Positions 7,208 through 10,075 of a stretch of DNA of 10,075 nucleotides are shown piece by piece. Positions within the stretch are counted from its first letter, which is position 1; each line of letters begins with the position of its first letter. Under the pieces are notes generated by a model that was given only the letters and a program-made list of their open reading frames with translations, did no database searches and had not been told where the DNA came from. This DNA is from an uncultured Eubacteriales bacterium (GTDB lineage: Bacteria > Bacillota > Clostridia > Oscillospirales > CAG-272), in NCBI GenBank assembly GCA_905210485.1, contig CAJLXA010000056.1:1-10075 (forward strand). The letters run 5' to 3'. The position numbers and the translations under genes are program-made.

Positions 7208-7212
7208 GAGGA
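7208..7212 (+). promoter_or_regulatory. Ribosome binding site of the hydA reading frame
   Basis: GGAGG follows the phosphatase stop codon by 2 bases and ends 5 bases before ATG 7218. The 12-base gap leaves no room for a separate promoter. Confidence 0.75.
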
Positions 7213-7217
7213 ATACA

Positions 7218-9155
7218 ATGAGAAAATTTGATACCAAAGTACAGCATCTGAAATATAAAGTTCTGCGCGAAGTAGCGAGAGAGGCATGGGCGGATCGTTT
7301 ACCCGAAACAGCGATAGATATTCCGAAAATGATCGTCCCCGGAAAAATCCCCACCATGCGTTGCTGTGTTTACAAAGAACGCGCCATTCTCACGGAACGC
7401 GTCAAAATTGCGATGGGCGGCAACAAAAACAATCCGAACGTCATCGAAGTAATTGACATAGCCTGCGACGAATGTCCGATGGGCGGCTATGAGGTCACCA
7501 ACGCCTGCCGCGGCTGTCTTGCACACCGTTGCGAAGACGTGTGCCGTTTCGGCGCCATTACCTTTGACGAAGATCATGTGGCGCACATCGACAAAACCAA
7601 ATGCAAGGAATGCGGCGCATGTGCTAAGGTCTGCCCTTACAGCGCCATTCATAACTACAAGCGCCCCTGTGAGACCGCATGCAAAGTAAAAGCCATTTCC
7701 ATGGGCGAAGACAAACAGGCGTGCATCAACAACGACAAATGCATTTCCTGCGGCGCATGTGTATATCAGTGTCCTTTCGGCGCGATTACGGACAAATCCT
7801 ATATTCTCAACGTCATCGACATGCTGAAAGGAAGCCACGGCAACCGCAACTATAAGATTTATGCCATTGTTGCGCCGTCAATCTCCAGTCAGTTTACCTA
7901 TGCAAAACTCGGACAGGTCATTACAGGGCTCCGTAAACTCGGATTCCATACGGTGATCGAGGCGGCGCTCGGCGCCGATATGGTGGCTGAGGCAGAATCG
8001 CGCGAACTTGCCGAAAAAGGTTTTCTTACCAGTTCGTGCTGTCCCGCATTTGTCGATTACATCGAGAAGAACTTCCCCGATCTTATGCCGTTTGTTTCAC
8101 ATAATCTTTCTCCTATGGCAACCATCGCCAAATACATCAAGGAACATGAGTCGCATTGCAAAACCGTGTTCATCGGCCCCTGCACCGCAAAGAAAATGGA
8201 AGTGCAGAAAGACCGGGTAAAACCGTATGTTGACGCGGCTATGACTTTTGAAGAATTGCAGGCGCTGTTTGACAGTCGTGACATTGATATCACGACGTTG
8301 GAAGAAGACGTTCTCGACAACGCTTCTTATTTCGGAAGAATCTTTGCACGTTCGGGCGGCCTCAGCGACGCGGTTGCCGAGGGTCTGAAAGAACAGGGAC
8401 TGGATTTCCTTCTGAAACCCTGCGCCTGCGACGGCATTGAACAGTGTAAGATCGCGCTTCTTCAGAAGAGCAAAGGAAAACTTGACGCCAACTTCATCGA
8501 AGGTATGGCCTGCGTCGGCGGCTGTATCGGCGGCGCCGGTTGTCTGACACACGGCGAAAAGAACAAGGCTGAAGTCGATAAATACGGAAAAGAAGCATTG
8601 GAAAAATACCGGTCAGAACATCCGGATCTGATTCTTCTCGATGTCATGATGCCTGGATACGACGGGTGGACGGTCTGCCGGGAAATCCGCCGGGAATCGA
8701 CTGTACCTATTATGATGCTGACGGCGAAAGGTGAAGAAATAGACCAGCTATTTGCCTACGATCTGGGTGTCGATGAATATATAACCAAACCTTTCAGCCC
8801 CAAAATTCTCGTAGCCAAAATAAAAGCGCTGCTGCGCCGCGTACAGGCTGAAGAAGAACAACCCCAGGCGGCTGAAGGTGTATCTATTGACCGAGATGCC
8901 CGTCAGGTCGTCATCGATGGCAAAAACGTTGATCTCAGTCCGACAGAATATAAACTGCTCAACTATCTCATGACCAATGCCGGCAAAGCGCTGAGCCGCC
9001 GCCAGATTCTCAATAAAGTCTGGAATTATGAATATTACGGCGATCTTCGCACGGTCGATACGCATATTAACAGACTGCGCATTAAACTCGGTGACAAAGG
9101 ATATGTCATTAAAACCGTACGTGGTTACGGGTACCGTTACGAAGCGTCGAAATGA
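7218..9155 (+). CDS. hydA: [FeFe] hydrogenase (group B-like) joined in frame to a truncated OmpR-family response regulator
   Basis: The 645-residue frame has two unrelated parts. Residues 1 to ~457 are a ferredoxin-dependent [FeFe] hydrogenase. A cysteine-rich N-terminal segment has Cys83/86/97/100/105/109. Two ferredoxin-like motifs follow (Cys129/132/135/139 and Cys175/178/181/185), with Cys151/155 between. The H-cluster loops are L1 TSSCCPAF (Cys274, Cys275), L2 IGPCTAKKME (Cys322) and L3 EGMACVGGCIGGAGC (Cys432, Cys436). These are intact, catalytic-type motifs. It probably corresponds to HydA2 of the R. albus operon, reducing protons with reduced ferredoxin. From ~457 on the protein is a response regulator starting in mid-receiver (LILLDVMMPG, Asp475) and ending in a winged helix. 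Group B hydrogenases of my acquaintance end shortly after L3 with no regulator, so the fusion is suspect. The hydrogenase probably lacks a short C-terminal stretch. Confidence 0.85.
   Translation: MRKFDTKVQHLKYKVLREVAREAWADRLPETAIDIPKMIVPGKIPTMRCCVYKERAILTERVKIAMGGNKNNPNVIEVIDIACDECPMGGYEVTNACRGCLAHRCEDVCRFGAITFDEDHVAHIDKTKCKECGACAKVCPYSAIHNYKRPCETACKVKAISMGEDKQACINNDKCISCGACVYQCPFGAITDKSYILNVIDMLKGSHGNRNYKIYAIVAPSISSQFTYAKLGQVITGLRKLGFHTVIEAALGADMVAEAESRELAEKGFLTSSCCPAFVDYIEKNFPDLMPFVSHNLSPMATIAKYIKEHESHCKTVFIGPCTAKKMEVQKDRVKPYVDAAMTFEELQALFDSRDIDITTLEEDVLDNASYFGRIFARSGGLSDAVAEGLKEQGLDFLLKPCACDGIEQCKIALLQKSKGKLDANFIEGMACVGGCIGGAGCLTHGEKNKAEVDKYGKEALEKYRSEHPDLILLDVMMPGYDGWTVCREIRRESTVPIMMLTAKGEEIDQLFAYDLGVDEYITKPFSPKILVAKIKALLRRVQAEEEQPQAAEGVSIDRDARQVVIDGKNVDLSPTEYKLLNYLMTNAGKALSRRQILNKVWNYEYYGDLRTVDTHINRLRIKLGDKGYVIKTVRGYGYRYEASK
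8581..8610. other. Junction between hydrogenase and response-regulator sequence
   Basis: Upstream the protein is hydrogenase tail (EKNKAEVDKYGKEA). Downstream it is receiver-domain helix 2 and strand 3 (GKEALEKYRSEHPDLILLD). The segment GKEALEK fits both, so the breakpoint cannot be placed more finely. A shared run of about 20 bases here could have joined two unrelated loci, either by recombination in the cell or by a k-mer assembler. Confidence 0.75.
8590..9155 (+). pseudogene. OmpR/PhoB-family response regulator lacking its N-terminus
   Basis: This region is read as residues ~458-645 of the frame that starts at 7218. It keeps the phosphoacceptor Asp475 in LLDVMMPG, Thr502 in MMLTAKGE and Lys524 in YITKPF, at the spacing normal for receivers. 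A winged-helix DNA-binding domain (~555-642) follows, with LSPTEYKLLNYL, LSRRQILNKVW, the RTVDTHINRLRIKL recognition helix and VRGYGYRYE. About 40 receiver residues are missing, including strand 1 and the acidic pair that binds Mg. The usual phosphorylation pocket is therefore incomplete. No plausible separate start codon lies upstream of the remaining receiver. The stop overlaps the start of the histidine kinase, the standard layout of a regulator-sensor pair. Read alone, this is a truncated regulator whose true 5' end lies elsewhere. Confidence 0.8.
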
Positions 9156-10075
9156 TGAAGATATCACTGCGCAAAAAAACATGCTTTTTCCTTGCTGCCT
9201 TTACGATTTTGTCGGCGCTGCTGCTCATGCTGGCTATCGGGATAGGTTTTAAGACTTTTTATCTGGAATACAGGAAGGACACACTTATATCTATGTCCAA
9301 GGATATCGGCCGCATGTACCACGAAGCCGGGACCGATAATGCAGAACAGTTCGACCGCCTTAGCCAGCAGAACAGTTCTGTCATTTATATCGTGGACAAT
9401 CAGCATCTTGTGTATTCGTCCATGCCGAACCGGAAAGCTGTACTGGGAAGACCGTCATTCAAGGGACAGCAGGAATTTACTGCCCCAGGACTGAAAAGGC
9501 TCAATCCCGATAGGGAAGAGCAGCCGATGAAAGAGCCACGGCATGTCACCATCATGCGCAAACTGTTCAATGGCGAAGCCTTAAGCCAGGATGAAACTAA
9601 TGAAATTTACATTGACGGCCGGGACGATCACATGCGATTCATCAGTTATATCTATCCTGTAGACGAAGACCGTAATAGTTACGTTATTGTTTCCCAACCG
9701 CTGGAACCACTGGAAGCGACCGTTGTCGTCGTGCAGAATTTCGTTGCATTGTGCGGTATCATATGGCTGTTTGTTGCCATCATCGGTTCCATTCTGTTTA
9801 CCAATGCCCTGACGAAGCCGTTGATTCATCTGAAAAAGCTGTCTGTTGCTATGGCCCATCTCGACTTTTCCCATAAATGGATGAATACGCGCAATGATGA
9901 AATCGGGGAACTGGGCCAGAGCCTGAATAATCTGTCCGATCAGCTGAATACGGCCCTTACAGAGCTCAAACAGGCAAATAGCGAACTGGAAATACAGCTC
10001 AAAAAAGCCAACGAAGTGGAAAAGATGCGTAAAGAATTTATTTCTGCCGTGTCCCATGAGCTGAAGACACCGCTG
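9152..10075 (+). CDS. Sensor histidine kinase, N-terminal part (3' end outside window)
   Basis: The frame opens with two adjacent ATG codons at 9152 and 9155, the first overlapping the regulator stop as ATGA, and stays open to the window end (308 residues). A membrane segment lies at ~11-33 (CFFLAAFTILSALLLMLAIG). An extracytoplasmic sensor domain spans ~34-193, with IYIVDNQHLVYSS and later strands FISYIYPVDED and SYVIVSQPLE, suggestive of a PAS-like fold. A second membrane segment covers ~197-217. A HAMP linker (~218-270) includes TKPLIHLKKLSVAMAHLDFS and NDEIGELGQSLNNL. A coiled coil leads to the H-box FISAVSHELKTPL with phosphoacceptor His302. The ATPase domain would follow outside the window. 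It pairs with the truncated OmpR regulator before it. The ligand is unknown. Nothing ties it functionally to the hydrogenase operon beyond the suspect junction. Confidence 0.9.
   Translation, partial: MMKISLRKKTCFFLAAFTILSALLLMLAIGIGFKTFYLEYRKDTLISMSKDIGRMYHEAGTDNAEQFDRLSQQNSSVIYIVDNQHLVYSSMPNRKAVLGRPSFKGQQEFTAPGLKRLNPDREEQPMKEPRHVTIMRKLFNGEALSQDETNEIYIDGRDDHMRFISYIYPVDEDRNSYVIVSQPLEPLEATVVVVQNFVALCGIIWLFVAIIGSILFTNALTKPLIHLKKLSVAMAHLDFSHKWMNTRNDEIGELGQSLNNLSDQLNTALTELKQANSELEIQLKKANEVEKMRKEFISAVSHELKTPL

Noticed and set aside
7218..9155. A hydrogenase-transcription factor fusion as a new one-component H2 sensor
   Set aside because: Tempting, but the receiver lacks its first ~40 residues, the normal partner kinase follows, and the join sits in a sequence both families could share. 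A chimera or deletion explains this better without read-level support.
9028..9252. A 74-codon plus-strand frame spanning the regulator/kinase boundary
   Set aside because: It is out of frame with both real genes and has no ribosome site or recognisable motif.

Overview
The window reads as part of a fermentative, strictly anaerobic Firmicute (Clostridia, Ruminococcus-like). The evidence is the gene content (Rex, AdhE, [FeFe] hydrogenases), strong AGGAGG ribosome sites, and one tightly packed plus-strand gene train. No tRNA, rRNA, CRISPR array or insertion sequence was seen. No gap between genes exceeds 23 bases.

From 1 to about 8580 there is one operon: the 3' half of rex (NADH/NAD+-sensing repressor), adhE (bifunctional acetaldehyde/alcohol dehydrogenase), an APH-fold small-molecule or protein kinase, two tandem thioredoxin-like [2Fe-2S] proteins, hydS (a PAS-containing, probably sensory [FeFe] hydrogenase), a SpoIIE/PP2C-type phosphatase with an unassigned C-terminal domain, and hydA (a group B-like, ferredoxin-dependent [FeFe] hydrogenase). 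From memory of the literature, this matches the Ruminococcus albus 7 transcription unit that carries a redox repressor, an aldehyde/alcohol dehydrogenase, a kinase, a phosphatase, hydS and hydA2 (Zheng and colleagues, 2014). The likely logic is disposal of reductant as ethanol or H2. Rex would read NADH, HydS would read H2 or redox state, and the kinase/phosphatase pair would relay the signal.

Near 8580-8610 the hydrogenase runs in frame into the middle of an OmpR-family response regulator that lacks its first ~40 residues. The matching sensor histidine kinase follows with a 4-base overlap and is cut by the window end just after its H-box. The join lies in a stretch (GKEALEK) that both protein families could plausibly encode, and codon use shifts downstream of it. 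It is most simply an assembly chimera or a microhomology deletion, not a designed fusion.

Two perfect inverted repeats (13 bp and 11 bp arms) lie inside the two small [2Fe-2S] genes, at overlapping though staggered codon positions. They are the least expected structural signal in the window.
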